The notes beneath the pieces are model-generated. The model was not told the DNA's origin and did no database searches. It worked only from the letters and a program-made list of their open reading frames with translations. A program made the translations under genes and the position numbers. Below, one piece after another: positions 8,853-16,290 of a DNA stretch of 19,811 nucleotides. Position 1 is the stretch's first letter. Every line of letters begins with the position of its first letter. The stretch is from positions 1-19,811 of the forward strand of contig JAJEBJ010000080.1 of NCBI GenBank assembly GCA_022822575.1, written 5' to 3'. Origin of the DNA: Alphaproteobacteria bacterium (GTDB taxonomy: Bacteria; Pseudomonadota; Alphaproteobacteria; SP197).

Positions 8853-9674
8853 TCAGAACTGGGCGCTGGGATCGAAGCGGACGATCAGTTCCTTCCAGAT
8901 GTCATAGCGGCGCCTGTCCAGATTCTCAAAGGGATGATCGCGAAAGAAGAGGACGGCCCGCAGAGCCGATTCGGCCGCCACCCGTCGCGTGTGTTCGCTC
9001 TCGCCGCCCTCGACGTCGACAATCCGTGCGCGCAGCACCCGGGCATCGATGGCGAGCACCACTTCGATGGTGACAATGAGGTCCCGGGCATCGATGGCGC
9101 CGCTCTGGATGATCCACCTCCTGGTCACCTGATTGGCGATGCTGCGGCGCAGGGAGGCCAGTTCGACGTCCGAGACCGGTACATCAGGTGCACCGTCAAG
9201 GGCCGATGCGACATCGGCAAAGGTCGTGGATTGCTCTTCAGGCGCCGGTTCACTGCGATCGACCAGCAGGCTTTCCCTGACACTGGTGAAGGGCACGTCC
9301 TCCTCGGGACGGGAGGGTGCCTCGGGCTTGGCGGCGGGGAGTGGAACCGGAACGGCATGGCTCACCTGGGCCGGCTCGACTGGCTCCTCCGCGAGGTCCT
9401 CGAGAGGCAGTGGTTCTTCGGGAATGACTGGTACTGCCGGTGCCGGAGTCGGGAGAGTCGGCTCGGGTTCGGGCTCCGGATCGGGCTCCGGTTCGGGCTC
9501 CGGTTCCACACTTTCCGGCGGCGCCACGCTTTCCTCCGCAACCGTGATGACATCCACGGTGACCGTGTCGGCAATGGGTGGCCTTGCCCGCCACAGTTCG
9601 GGAAGCCCCGTCAGCATCAACGTGATGACGAGTACATGAAAGATGATCGATCCGGCCCAGCCTGATGGAGACAC
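8853..9674 (-). CDS. tolA: TolA, inner-membrane spanning Tol protein with Pro/Glu-rich linker
   Basis: TolA connects the TolQR proton channel in the inner membrane to TolB/Pal and the outer membrane. This 273-residue protein has one amino-terminal membrane helix at about 8-26, a Pro/Glu-rich linker at about 51-145 including an EP/DP dipeptide run at 57-72, and a carboxy-terminal TolA/TonB-like domain from about 170 to 270 (LRRSIANQVTRRWIIQSGAI; AAESALRAVLF). Position between tolR and tolB and the domain order identify it. The usual long Ala/Lys/Glu helical domain II is absent; the linker looks more like that of TonB. The start is a GTG at 9674, 3 bp after the tolR stop, and no ATG fits. It is less conserved than its neighbours, as is normal for TolA. 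Confidence 0.88.
   Translation of the reverse strand: MSPSGWAGSIIFHVLVITLMLTGLPELWRARPPIADTVTVDVITVAEESVAPPESVEPEPEPEPDPEPEPEPTLPTPAPAVPVIPEEPLPLEDLAEEPVEPAQVSHAVPVPLPAAKPEAPSRPEEDVPFTSVRESLLVDRSEPAPEEQSTTFADVASALDGAPDVPVSDVELASLRRSIANQVTRRWIIQSGAIDARDLIVTIEVVLAIDARVLRARIVDVEGGESEHTRRVAAESALRAVLFFRDHPFENLDRRRYDIWKELIVRFDPSAQF
9466..9507 (+). repeat. 12-bp tandem repeat coding the TolA EP/DP run
   Basis: Three consecutive 12-bp units GGTTCGGGCTCC (second copy with A for T) at 9466-9477, 9478-9489 and 9490-9501, plus a partial fourth. On the coding (minus) strand each unit gives Glu-Pro-Glu/Asp-Pro. In-frame gain or loss of units would change linker length by four residues. Confidence 0.85.
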
Positions 9675-9677
9675 GCT

Positions 9678-10127
9678 TCAGGAGTCTCCGTCAAAGCGTC
9701 GTGCCTCCAACGCCAGGCGCCGGAAACCCGCCTCGGTCAGCGCGCCCATGACGGCCATGACTTTCTCGTAGGCGACCATCCTGTCTCCCCGGATGAAGAC
9801 CCTCACATCCGGATTGTTGTCCGAGATAATGGCAAGACGCGGTCCGAGCTGATCGAGTTCCACCGGTGTCTCCCCCAGCCAGATCTCACCGGAGGCCGTG
9901 ATCGTCACCTCGATCGGCTCATCCATGCCGGCCAGATCGCTGACGGCCGCCTCCGGCAGATCAACCTCGACGCCGGCGGTGAGCAAGGGTGCCGTGATCA
10001 TGAACACCACGAGCAGAACGAGCATGACGTCGACCAGGGGCGTGACGTTGATCTCGCTGATCGGGGGACGCCGGCGCCCGGCCCGGGCGCTGCGCCTGGC
10101 GCTGGTCGTGGTGAACTGGACCGCCAT
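9678..10127 (-). CDS. tolR: TolR, Tol-Pal proton-channel subunit
   Basis: TolR pairs with TolQ to use the proton gradient to drive TolA. The 149-residue protein has a basic cytoplasmic amino end, the family motif ISEINVTPLVDVMLVLLVVFM at about 23-43 with the channel aspartate at Asp33 in its single membrane helix (about 31-49), and a periplasmic ExbD/TolR domain to the end (VEVDLPEA; VRVFIRGDRMVAYEKVM). The ATG at 10127 shares one base with the tolQ stop (TGATG). Motifs and length are typical; the ExbD alternative is excluded by the flanking tolQ, tolA and tolB. Confidence 0.96.
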   Translation of the reverse strand: MAVQFTTTSARRSARAGRRRPPISEINVTPLVDVMLVLLVVFMITAPLLTAGVEVDLPEAAVSDLAGMDEPIEVTITASGEIWLGETPVELDQLGPRLAIISDNNPDVRVFIRGDRMVAYEKVMAVMGALTEAGFRRLALEARRFDGDS

Positions 10128-10849
10128 CAGCCGCCGTGCTCGTCAAGCTGCCGCGACAGCAGGGCGTGGAACTCCGTGGCAAAGTTCTCGAGCCGGCTGG
10201 CATAGCGATCAAGGTCACCGGAGAGCTTGTTGTAGGCCACCACTGCAGGAATTGCGGCCAGCAGGCCGAGTGCGGTGGCAAAGAGCGCCTCGGCGATGCC
10301 CGGAGCAACGACCACCAGCGAAGTGTTGTGCTCCACCGCGATGGCCGTGAAAGCATTCATGATACCCCAGACTGTGCCGAACAGGCCGACAAAGGGAGCC
10401 GTGGAGCCCACGGTGGCCAACAGTCCCATGTAGCGCTCGAGGCGATCCATCTCGCGGTCGATACTGATCTGCATCGCCTGGCCGATCCTTTGCTTGAGGT
10501 CGGCTCGCAGCCGGCTGTCGGCGATCATCTCCTGGTGGCCCATGGCACGGCGCAACTCTTCCATCGCCGCCTTGAACACCGTGGTCATCGGATGCGGCGG
10601 AAAACCGTCGACTTCCCTGTAGAGTTCGTCCAGCGGGCCGCCCGACCAGAAAGCCTGCTCGAACTCCACCGCCCGCGCACCAAGCTGGCGCAGTCGCTTG
10701 ATCTTGTCGAAGATGATCGCCCAGCACCAGACCGAAGCCGCCAGCAGCAACAGCATGACGAACTTGACCACGGCATCGGCACGCCAGAAAAGGCTCCAGA
10801 CGGACATGTCGCCATGGGCCGACACATCCGCGAGTACAGTCGCTTCCAC
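10127..10849 (-). CDS. tolQ: TolQ, Tol-Pal proton-channel subunit
   Basis: TolQ is the multi-pass partner of TolR in the inner membrane. The 240-residue protein has three membrane helices at about 27-47, 142-164 and 180-206, with the conserved GSTAPFVGLFGTVWGIM segment at 148-164 and ATALGLLAAIPA around 191-202; Thr150 and Thr192 lie where the family has its channel threonines. The start is a GTG at 10849, 3 bp after ybgC. An ATG at residue 15 (MSVWSLF) would also leave all helices, but related alphaproteobacterial proteins keep a similar leader before this point, so the GTG is preferred. Confidence 0.95.
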   Translation of the reverse strand: MEATVLADVSAHGDMSVWSLFWRADAVVKFVMLLLLAASVWCWAIIFDKIKRLRQLGARAVEFEQAFWSGGPLDELYREVDGFPPHPMTTVFKAAMEELRRAMGHQEMIADSRLRADLKQRIGQAMQISIDREMDRLERYMGLLATVGSTAPFVGLFGTVWGIMNAFTAIAVEHNTSLVVVAPGIAEALFATALGLLAAIPAVVAYNKLSGDLDRYASRLENFATEFHALLSRQLDEHGG

Positions 10850-10852
10850 AGT

Positions 10853-11272
10853 TCAGTTTCCTTCGCCAGGACATCGATCAAGTGTTTTGCGGACCGCTGC
10901 GGGAAGGCGCATCGCCCTGCCCCCGGCGCCGAGAAAGGCGAGGCGCACATCCATCGAGACAAGTGTCCTGCCCTCACGCACGACCTTCTGCCGCATGATG
11001 AGGCTGGCGCCCTTCACGTCGACAACTTCCGTCTCGATCTCGACCTCGTCATCAAGCCTTGCGGCCGCCGCATAGTCGACGGCCATGGAGCGCACGACGA
11101 AACCACCTCCGTCCCGGAAGCGCAGACTTCGGTGGTCGTGTCCCAGAGAGCGCAGCAGTTCCGTGCGGCCCCGTTCGGCAAACCGCAGGTAGGCGGTGTG
11201 ATAGACGATACCGCCGGCATCGGTGTCTTCATGGTAGATCCGTGTCCTGATCCTGCCTGCCGGTTCAGTCAT
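10853..11272 (-). CDS. ybgC: Tol-Pal-associated acyl-CoA thioesterase YbgC
   Basis: YbgC is a small hotdog-fold cytoplasmic acyl-CoA thioesterase routinely encoded before tolQ and linked to phospholipid metabolism. The 139-residue protein shows RIYHEDTDAGGIVYHTAYL at about 11-29, containing the catalytic Asp18 of the 4-hydroxybenzoyl-CoA thioesterase family, then RFAERGRTELL at 30-40. The ATG at 11272 was chosen because it gives the family amino end; the frame stays open to 11359 inside ruvB without family similarity. It overlaps the end of ruvB by 8 bp, and tolQ begins 3 bp after its stop. Confidence 0.94.
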   Translation of the reverse strand: MTEPAGRIRTRIYHEDTDAGGIVYHTAYLRFAERGRTELLRSLGHDHRSLRFRDGGGFVVRSMAVDYAAAARLDDEVEIETEVVDVKGASLIMRQKVVREGRTLVSMDVRLAFLGAGGRAMRLPAAVRKTLDRCPGEGN

Positions 11273-12305
11273 GCGCCGGCACGTCAGTGAAGAGATCCGG
11301 GGCATCGTCCGCGGGAACCGGAAGTCCGAGATGGCGCCAGCCTGCAGCAGCAAGGACACGGCCGCTGGGCGTGCGCCTGATGAACCCCTGTTGCATCATG
11401 AACGGCTCGATGACGTCCTCGATGGCGTTCCTGTGCTCGGACAGGGCCGCCGCAAGGGTCTCGACACCGACCGGACCACCGCCATAGTTGTCGGCGATGC
11501 AGGCGAGATATCTCCTGTCCATGGCATCCATGCCCTTCCCGTCGACGCCGAGCGTTTCCAATGCCTGGCGGGCGAAGGCCGCGTCAATGACATCCACTTT
11601 CTCAAAGGCCTCGTCGCGGACCCGGCGCAGCAGTCTCCCGGCGACCCTCGGGGTTCCGCGCGCCCTGGTCGCCATCTCCCGCGCACCGTCGGCAGCCAGG
11701 GCGACGTTCATGACCCCGGCCAGTCGCAGGAGCATCACGGCAAGGTCATCGGCTTCGTAGAAGTCAAGGCGCTGCGGAATCAGGAACCGGTCATAGAGCG
11801 GCTTGGTGATCAGGCCGGCGCGGGTCGTCGCCCCGACCAGGGTAAAGCGCTGCAGGTCGATCCGGACCGAACGCGCCGCAGGGCCCTCGCCGATGATGAG
11901 ATCCAGCTGAAAGTCTTCCATGGCCGGATACAACACCTCTTCCACGGCAGGATTGAGGCGGTGAATCTCGTCGATGAACAGGACATCACCCTCGTCGAGG
12001 TTGGTGAGCTGCGCCGCAAGGTCGCCGGCGCGCATGATGACGGGGCCCGACGTCTGGTGAAACCTGACGCCGAGTTCATTGGCAATGATCCGTGCGAGTG
12101 TTGTCTTGCCGAGACCGGGCGGGCCATGCAGCAGCACGTGGTCAAGCACTTCACGGCGGCCGCGGGCAGCACGAATCCCGGTCATGAGGCTCTCGGTTAC
12201 GGTTTTCTGGCCGATGAACTCCGCGAACCTGCGCGGACGCAATGACGGCGGCTGTTCCTCGTCCGCACCGGTTGCGTCCACCAGGCGCCCGTCTTCATCC
12301 GTCAT
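11265..12305 (-). CDS. ruvB: Holliday junction branch migration helicase RuvB
   Basis: RuvB is the hexameric AAA+ motor that drives branch migration with RuvA. The 346-residue protein has the amino region LRPRRFAEFIGQ at 22-33, Walker A GPPGLGKT at 61-68, Walker B LFIDEIH at 109-115, sensor 1 GATTRAG at 158-164, the arginine-finger region YDRF at 171-174, and a carboxy winged-helix domain (GPVGVETLAAAL; GFIRRTPSGRVLAAAGWRHLG). The ATG at 12305 overlaps the ruvA stop as ATGA. No missing key residues were seen. Confidence 0.98.
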   Translation of the reverse strand: MTDEDGRLVDATGADEEQPPSLRPRRFAEFIGQKTVTESLMTGIRAARGRREVLDHVLLHGPPGLGKTTLARIIANELGVRFHQTSGPVIMRAGDLAAQLTNLDEGDVLFIDEIHRLNPAVEEVLYPAMEDFQLDLIIGEGPAARSVRIDLQRFTLVGATTRAGLITKPLYDRFLIPQRLDFYEADDLAVMLLRLAGVMNVALAADGAREMATRARGTPRVAGRLLRRVRDEAFEKVDVIDAAFARQALETLGVDGKGMDAMDRRYLACIADNYGGGPVGVETLAAALSEHRNAIEDVIEPFMMQQGFIRRTPSGRVLAAAGWRHLGLPVPADDAPDLFTDVPAHD

Positions 12306-12892
12306 TGTGCCAGTTCCTTCAGACTCGCCCGGATGAGCGCGTCGAGACCTGTTTCAGCCGCCTGGCGCACAGAACTGACCGCACGCCATGCCTCGGAGCG
12401 CGTGTATCCCAGATTGACCAGGGCGGCAATCGCATCCGACTCGACGCCACCGGCAGCCGTTTCCGCACCGGTTCCGGAAGGCGGCACCACGCCTTCCAGC
12501 CTGTCGGCAAGTTCGGTAATGATCCGCGTGGCCAGTTTCTGACCGACACCGCTGGCACGGGCAATGGCACGCCTGTCGTGCGCTCTCACGGCATCGACCA
12601 GTTCACTCGGACCCAGGACCGAGAGGATGGCCAGGGCGCCACGGGGACCAACTCCCTGGACGGCGGTCAGCATCGTGAACGTTGCCTGTTCCGCTGCGTC
12701 GGCAAACCCGTAGAGCACAATCCGGTCGTCCCGGATGATCGTTTCGACGAGGAGGCGGACGTCGCCCTTCTGCCCCGCCAGCGCACCAATGGTGCGTGCC
12801 GAGCAGGCAAGACGGTAGCCCACCCCCTGGACATCGAGAATCACCCGGTCATCGGCCACCACGTCGAGACGGCCGGTCAGACGTCCGATCAT
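12302..12892 (-). CDS. ruvA: Holliday junction branch migration protein RuvA
   Basis: RuvA is the tetramer that binds four-way junctions and recruits RuvB. The 196-residue protein begins MIGRLTGRLD, has an OB-fold amino domain to about 65, two helix-hairpin-helix motifs (VQGVGPRGALAIL at about 78-90 and ASGVGQKLATRIITEL at 113-128), a Pro/Gly/Ala linker at about 135-150, and the RuvB-binding domain III from about 152 (AIAALVNLGYTRSEAWRAV). Length is typical. ATGA overlaps join it to ruvC upstream and ruvB downstream, indicating coupled translation. Confidence 0.97.
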   Translation of the reverse strand: MIGRLTGRLDVVADDRVILDVQGVGYRLACSARTIGALAGQKGDVRLLVETIIRDDRIVLYGFADAAEQATFTMLTAVQGVGPRGALAILSVLGPSELVDAVRAHDRRAIARASGVGQKLATRIITELADRLEGVVPPSGTGAETAAGGVESDAIAALVNLGYTRSEAWRAVSSVRQAAETGLDALIRASLKELAQ

Positions 12893-13389
12893 GCGCGCGT
12901 TCCGGCGATGATGCGTTCGAGGGTTCGCGAGTGATAGGCGTGACAGACCGCGACTGCCAGTGCATCGGCGGCATCGCTGCGCGCCCCCTTCGCGCCCGGG
13001 AGCAGGATGCCGATCATGGCGGCAACCTGATGTTTTTCCGCCTTTCCCGTTCCGACCACGGTCTTTTTCACGAGTCGCGTGGCGTACTCGCAGACCTCAA
13101 GGCCGGTGGCAGCGGCCGCTACAAGGGCCGCGCCGCGGGCCAGTCCGAGCTTGAGAGTGCTGTCCGCGTTCACGCTGACGAAGGTTTCCTCGATGGCCAC
13201 CTGGTCGGGAACCTGATCCGCCAGCACATCGCTGACACCCCGATGAATCACCGTCAGCCGCTCGGCCATGGCGAGGGAGGGGTGGGGCGAGATGACACCA
13301 TGCGCGACGTGATGAAGCTGAGAACCATCTGTCGAGATCACTCCCCAGCCAGTGTTCAGGAGGCCAGGATCCAGTCCCAGAATCCGCAT
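12889..13389 (-). CDS. ruvC: Crossover junction endodeoxyribonuclease RuvC
   Basis: RuvC resolves Holliday junctions by symmetric nicking. The 166-residue protein has the RNase H-fold start RILGLDPGLLNTGWGVI with Asp7, the VAIEETFVSVNADSTLKLGLARG stretch with Glu67, and DAADALAVAVCHAYH near 139-153 with Asp139 and Asp142 as the remaining metal ligands. The start is an ATG at 13389, 8 bp after yebC. The order yebC-ruvC-ruvA-ruvB is widespread in proteobacteria. Confidence 0.97.
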   Translation of the reverse strand: MRILGLDPGLLNTGWGVISTDGSQLHHVAHGVISPHPSLAMAERLTVIHRGVSDVLADQVPDQVAIEETFVSVNADSTLKLGLARGAALVAAAATGLEVCEYATRLVKKTVVGTGKAEKHQVAAMIGILLPGAKGARSDAADALAVAVCHAYHSRTLERIIAGTRA

Positions 13390-13397
13390 CCCGGACC

Positions 13398-14147
13398 TCA
13401 GGCGACCAGACGTTCCATCACGTCATCGGCAATCTCGAAATTGGCCGCCACGGACTGGACATCGTCGTTGTCCTCGAGATCCCCGATCAGCCGCAGCAGG
13501 GTTGCCGCCTTGTCTTCCGACACCTCGGTGATCACCGAGGCCTTCCAGATGAGACCGGCTTCGCGGGGATTGCCAAATCGCGCCACCAGGGCATCGCTGG
13601 TGGCGCCGAAATCCTCCGGCGCGCACAGGATGGTGTGGCCGTCATTATCGGACACCACGTCACCGGCGCCAGCCTCGAGCGCCGCCTCGAACACCTCGTC
13701 CTCTTCGCCGGCCTGTGGCGCAAGAACGATCTGGCCCTGGCGCTCGAACATGAACGAGACGCTGCCCGTCTCTCCGAGACTGCCGCCATTCTTCGAGAAG
13801 GCGGAGCGAATCTCGGCGGCCGTCCTGTTGCGATTGTCGGTCAGGGCCTCGACGATGATCGCCACACCGCCCGGACCATAGCCCTCGTAGCGCATTTCGA
13901 CGTAGTCGGCTGCGCCATCGCCTCCGGTGCTCCGCCGGATGGCCCTGTCGATGGCCTCCCTGGTCATGTTGACAGCCCGGGCCGCCTGAATGGCCGCCCG
14001 CAGACGCGGATTGTGATCGGGGTCAGGCAGACCTGACCGGGCAGCAACAGCGATCTCGCGTCCCACCTTGGTGAACTGGCGGGCACGCTTGGCATCCTGC
14101 GCGCCCTTGCGGTACATGATATTCTTCCACTTGGAATGCCCGGCCAT
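13398..14147 (-). CDS. yebC: YebC/PmpR family protein (TACO1-like)
   Basis: The 249-residue protein starts MAGHSKWKNIMYRKGAQDAK, the family hallmark, and contains PRLRAAIQAARAVNMTREAI, YEGYGPGGVAIIVEALTDNRNRTA and GGSLGETGSVSFMF. Family members are cytoplasmic three-domain proteins; older work calls them transcriptional regulators, while newer work on bacterial YebC and mitochondrial TACO1 supports a role in translating polyproline or stalling stretches. The ATG at 14147 was chosen over an open extension to 14231, which lacks family similarity. It is the first gene of the long minus-strand run; an extended -10-like motif lies about 40 bp upstream. Confidence 0.94.
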   Translation of the reverse strand: MAGHSKWKNIMYRKGAQDAKRARQFTKVGREIAVAARSGLPDPDHNPRLRAAIQAARAVNMTREAIDRAIRRSTGGDGAADYVEMRYEGYGPGGVAIIVEALTDNRNRTAAEIRSAFSKNGGSLGETGSVSFMFERQGQIVLAPQAGEEDEVFEAALEAGAGDVVSDNDGHTILCAPEDFGATSDALVARFGNPREAGLIWKASVITEVSEDKAATLLRLIGDLEDNDDVQSVAANFEIADDVMERLVA

Positions 14148-14186
14148 GACGTATCCGGCAATCTCCCAACCACACCCGAGGCAACG

Positions 14187-14195
14187 ACCATAGCA
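14187..14195 (-). promoter_or_regulatory. Candidate extended -10 for the yebC-ruvCAB transcript
   Basis: The minus strand reads TGC-TATGGT, an extended -10 form (TGn plus a hexamer matching four of six to TATAAT), 39 nt before the yebC ATG. No good -35 stands at 17-18 nt upstream. The same hexamer TATGGT occurs upstream of trcR. Confidence 0.33.
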
Positions 14196-14257
14196 CATCC
14201 ATCGCCAAAAGGTGTGCACGCACCCTGTCACGGTGATGCGGGCATGGTGGATTTCCG

Positions 14258-14366
14258 GGGCGCGGTTCCGCCCGCGTCACACGTCGATCGACAGAGAGAG
14301 ACGGGATGAAGGCAAGAGCCCGAGGCACTTTCTGTCGACTCCGGAAACGCCGGTGTCTCCGGACAC
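14258..14366 (+). promoter_or_regulatory. Inverted-repeat-rich divergent region and leader before the quinone oxidoreductase gene
   Basis: The 249-bp gap between yebC and the plus-strand gene (14148-14396) has no convincing gene. It carries three inverted repeats: GGGCG-N6-CGCCC (14258-14273), TCGACAGA-N35-TCTGTCGA (14288-14295 with 14331-14338), and GTGTC-TCCG-GACAC (14353-14366). The last ends about 17 bp before the Shine-Dalgarno AGGAG at about 14385. Their role, whether operator or RNA structure, is unknown; no clear plus-strand promoter was found. Confidence 0.4.
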
Positions 14367-14396
14367 GTGTGGCGAGGGGAAGACAGGAGAGTCACA

Positions 14397-15386
14397 ATGA
14401 CTGAGACCATGAATGCCATCGTTTATGATGGCCACGGCGATTCCGGCGTGGTGCGGATGGTGCGCCGCGACGTCCCGCAGCCCGACGTCGGCGAGGTGCT
14501 GGTCAGGGTCCACGCGGCGGGGGTCAACCGGCCGGACATCCTGCAGCGTGCCGGCAACTATCCGCCACCACCCGGAGCGAGCGATGTCCCGGGTCTCGAG
14601 ATCGCCGGAGAAGTGATCGCCAACGGGCCGTCGAGCGCGAGTCTCGTGCCGGGACAACGGGTCATGGCCCTGGTGTCAGGGGGTGGCTACGCCGAGTACT
14701 GCGTGGTTCCCGTTCCCCAGGCCCTGCCCGTTCCCGACCGCCTCGACGACACCGAGGCCGCCGGGGTGCCGGAGACCTTCTTCACCGTGTGGACCAACGT
14801 CTTCCAGAGATGCCGCCTCTCCGGTGGCGAGACGTTCCTCGTGCACGGTGGCGCAAGCGGCATCGGAACCACGGCCATCCAGCTGGCCGACGCGAGGGGC
14901 GCCAGGGTGTTCGCTACCGCCGGGAGCGATTCGAGATGCCGGGCCTGCGAAACGCTCGGCGCTGAGAGGGCCTTCAACTATCGCAAGGAGGACTTCGTCG
15001 CTCTCGCAAGGGAGTTGACGGGTGGGCGCGGGATTGACGTCATCCTCGACATGGCGGGAGGCGACACAATTCCCCGGAACATCCGTCTTCTGGCAACCGA
15101 AGGCCGCCTGTGCTTCATCGCATTCCTCTCCGGATCCAGGGCGACCGTCGACTTCGCTTCGATGATGATGAAGCGGGCGACAATCACCGGTTCAACGCTG
15201 CGCGCCAGATCGGTGAACGAAAAGGGCGTCATTGCCGCTGAACTCGAACGCGAGGTCCTGCCGCTGCTCGAGAGCGGCCGCGTGAAGCCGGTCATCCACG
15301 CCACCCTTCCCCTCGCCGAGGCCGCCCGCGCCCAGGACATTCTTGACGATGATCATGTCGGCAAGGTGGTGCTGACCATGGATTGA
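14397..15386 (+). CDS. NAD(P)H quinone oxidoreductase, PIG3 family zinc-free medium-chain dehydrogenase
   Basis: The 329-residue protein belongs to the Qor/PIG3 branch of the medium-chain dehydrogenase/reductase family, cytoplasmic NADPH-dependent quinone or enal reductases. It shows the GroES-like half with AAGVNRPDILQRAGNYPPPP at about 40-59 and PGLEIAGEV at 65-73, then a Rossmann half with HGGASGIGTTAIQLA at 150-164 as the nucleotide-binding glycine motif, followed by AGSDSRCRACETLGA. Zinc-binding cysteines of alcohol dehydrogenases are absent, as expected. The ATG at 14397 has an AGGAG 9 nt upstream; the open extension from 14367 is not needed. It is divergent from yebC; trcR follows after 219 bp. 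The physiological substrate cannot be read from sequence. Confidence 0.92.
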   Translation: MTETMNAIVYDGHGDSGVVRMVRRDVPQPDVGEVLVRVHAAGVNRPDILQRAGNYPPPPGASDVPGLEIAGEVIANGPSSASLVPGQRVMALVSGGGYAEYCVVPVPQALPVPDRLDDTEAAGVPETFFTVWTNVFQRCRLSGGETFLVHGGASGIGTTAIQLADARGARVFATAGSDSRCRACETLGAERAFNYRKEDFVALARELTGGRGIDVILDMAGGDTIPRNIRLLATEGRLCFIAFLSGSRATVDFASMMMKRATITGSTLRARSVNEKGVIAAELEREVLPLLESGRVKPVIHATLPLAEAARAQDILDDDHVGKVVLTMD

Positions 15387-15472
15387 AGACGGGCGGCCTT
15401 CCTGGGCCACCGTTCACGCCATGCGGCGCCGGGATTCATTGGGACAGTCGCCGGCTCTCCCAGGCCGGAGCC

Positions 15473-15502
15473 TTGTCACGTCCGTGGCCCGTGTTCTATG
15501 GT
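15473..15502 (+). promoter_or_regulatory. Candidate trcR promoter
   Basis: TTGTCA at 15473-15478 and TATGGT at 15497-15502 are spaced by 18 nt (or CTATGG at 17 nt), about 100 bp before the trcR ATG. The rest of the 219-bp gap (15387-15605) shows no gene; a GANTC site lies at 15433-15437. Confidence 0.38.
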
Positions 15503-15605
15503 CTCCGTGAGACGGTGCAGTGTCGCATGCCATCAACGCGCTGTGGCGAGGGACCTTCGGATGTCTCGCTGCCGTCTTCCCGAACTGCTGGTGCGGAGGT
15601 GAACC

Positions 15606-16166
15606 ATGTCGCAGGAATTGCTGATGCCTCGGGCAACAGCCGTGTGGCTGATCGACAACACGATTCTCACGTTCAGCCAGATTGCCGAGTTCTGCGGCAT
15701 GCATGAACTGGAAATCCAGAATATCGCCGATGGCGAGATCGAAAAGGACCTGATCGGCCAGAATCCCATACAGACCGGACAGCTCACCAAAGCGGAACTG
15801 GACCGCTGCCAGGCCGACCCCTCCGCCACCCTGCAACTCGTTGACCGCGGCGAAGACACGGCCCGAAAGACCTCCCGTACCCGCTACACGCCGATCTCGA
15901 AGCGCCGCAACAAACCTGATGCCATCGCCTATCTCATCAAGAACTACCCCCAGCTGTCGCCCCGGCAGATCGAAAGGCTCATCGGCACCACCAGGAAGAC
16001 CATCGAGAGAATCCGGGAAGGCACCCACCGCAATTCGAGCATGATTGAGATGAAGGATCCGGTGCTCGCCGGGCTGTGCACCGCAGCGGAACTCAACGAG
16101 GCCATCGAGAAAGCCGACGCCAAGCAGGCGCGCGAGAAGGAGATGGCGGATCAGGGCGCTCCCTGA
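15606..16166 (+). CDS. trcR: Cell cycle transcriptional regulator TrcR (DUF1013)
   Basis: The 186-residue protein matches the alphaproteobacterial DUF1013/TrcR family: ATAVWLIDNTILTFSQIAEFCG at about 10-31, then HELEIQNIADGEI, GQNPIQTGQLTKAEL around 51-65, and a basic middle (RTRYTPISKRRNKPDAIAYL at 91-110). Two regions look like helix-turn-helix folds, about 13-45 and 105-140 (YPQLSPRQIERLIGTTRKTI). The tail is charged and helical. Family work in Alphaproteobacteria links TrcR to cell-cycle-regulated transcription; that role is inferred here. A strong GGAGGTG lies 5 nt before the ATG. The gene converges on ispZ with 124 bp between. Confidence 0.93.
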   Translation: MSQELLMPRATAVWLIDNTILTFSQIAEFCGMHELEIQNIADGEIEKDLIGQNPIQTGQLTKAELDRCQADPSATLQLVDRGEDTARKTSRTRYTPISKRRNKPDAIAYLIKNYPQLSPRQIERLIGTTRKTIERIREGTHRNSSMIEMKDPVLAGLCTAAELNEAIEKADAKQAREKEMADQGAP

Positions 16167-16257
16167 CCCGCGAACTGGAAGCGACCGTCGACAGGACGCC
16201 GCCGCGTGACGCATCGCAGTTCAGCTTCCGCGCAGGGGGCAATATCCCAGGCGTCGT

Positions 16258-16287
16258 GTTCCGGTACCGTGCGCCGAGACCCGGAAC
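16258..16287. terminator. Inverted repeat between convergent trcR and ispZ
   Basis: GTTCCGG at 16258-16264 and CCGGAAC at 16281-16287 form a perfect 7-bp inverted repeat with a 16-nt loop, ending 3 bp before the ispZ stop codon. No T-run flanks it on either strand. It is the only strong dyad in the 124-bp gap and could serve as a shared transcript end, with low confidence. Confidence 0.25.
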
Positions 16288-16290
16288 CCG

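Noticed and set aside
9466..9507. Tandem repeats as a CRISPR or mobile-element remnant
   Set aside because: The units are only 12 bp, contiguous without spacers, and simply code the EP/DP linker of TolA.
10136..11290. Plus-strand open frame opposite tolQ and ybgC
   Set aside because: It spans two well-supported genes and their junction in antisense, with His/Arg-rich composition typical of shadows.
14148..14231. Upstream extension of yebC
   Set aside because: The extra 28 codons are Cys/Trp-rich without family similarity, and the ATG at 14147 begins the MAGHSKW hallmark.
15387..15605. Possible small gene between the quinone oxidoreductase and trcR
   Set aside because: A frame starting near 15383 is open, but it has no ribosome site, and it overlaps both the oxidoreductase end and the trcR start in another frame.
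16167..16290. GGAAGC...GCTTCC and GAACT...AGTTC pairs in the trcR-ispZ gap as a terminator
   Set aside because: The arms occur in an order that cannot form one continuous stem, and no T-run follows.
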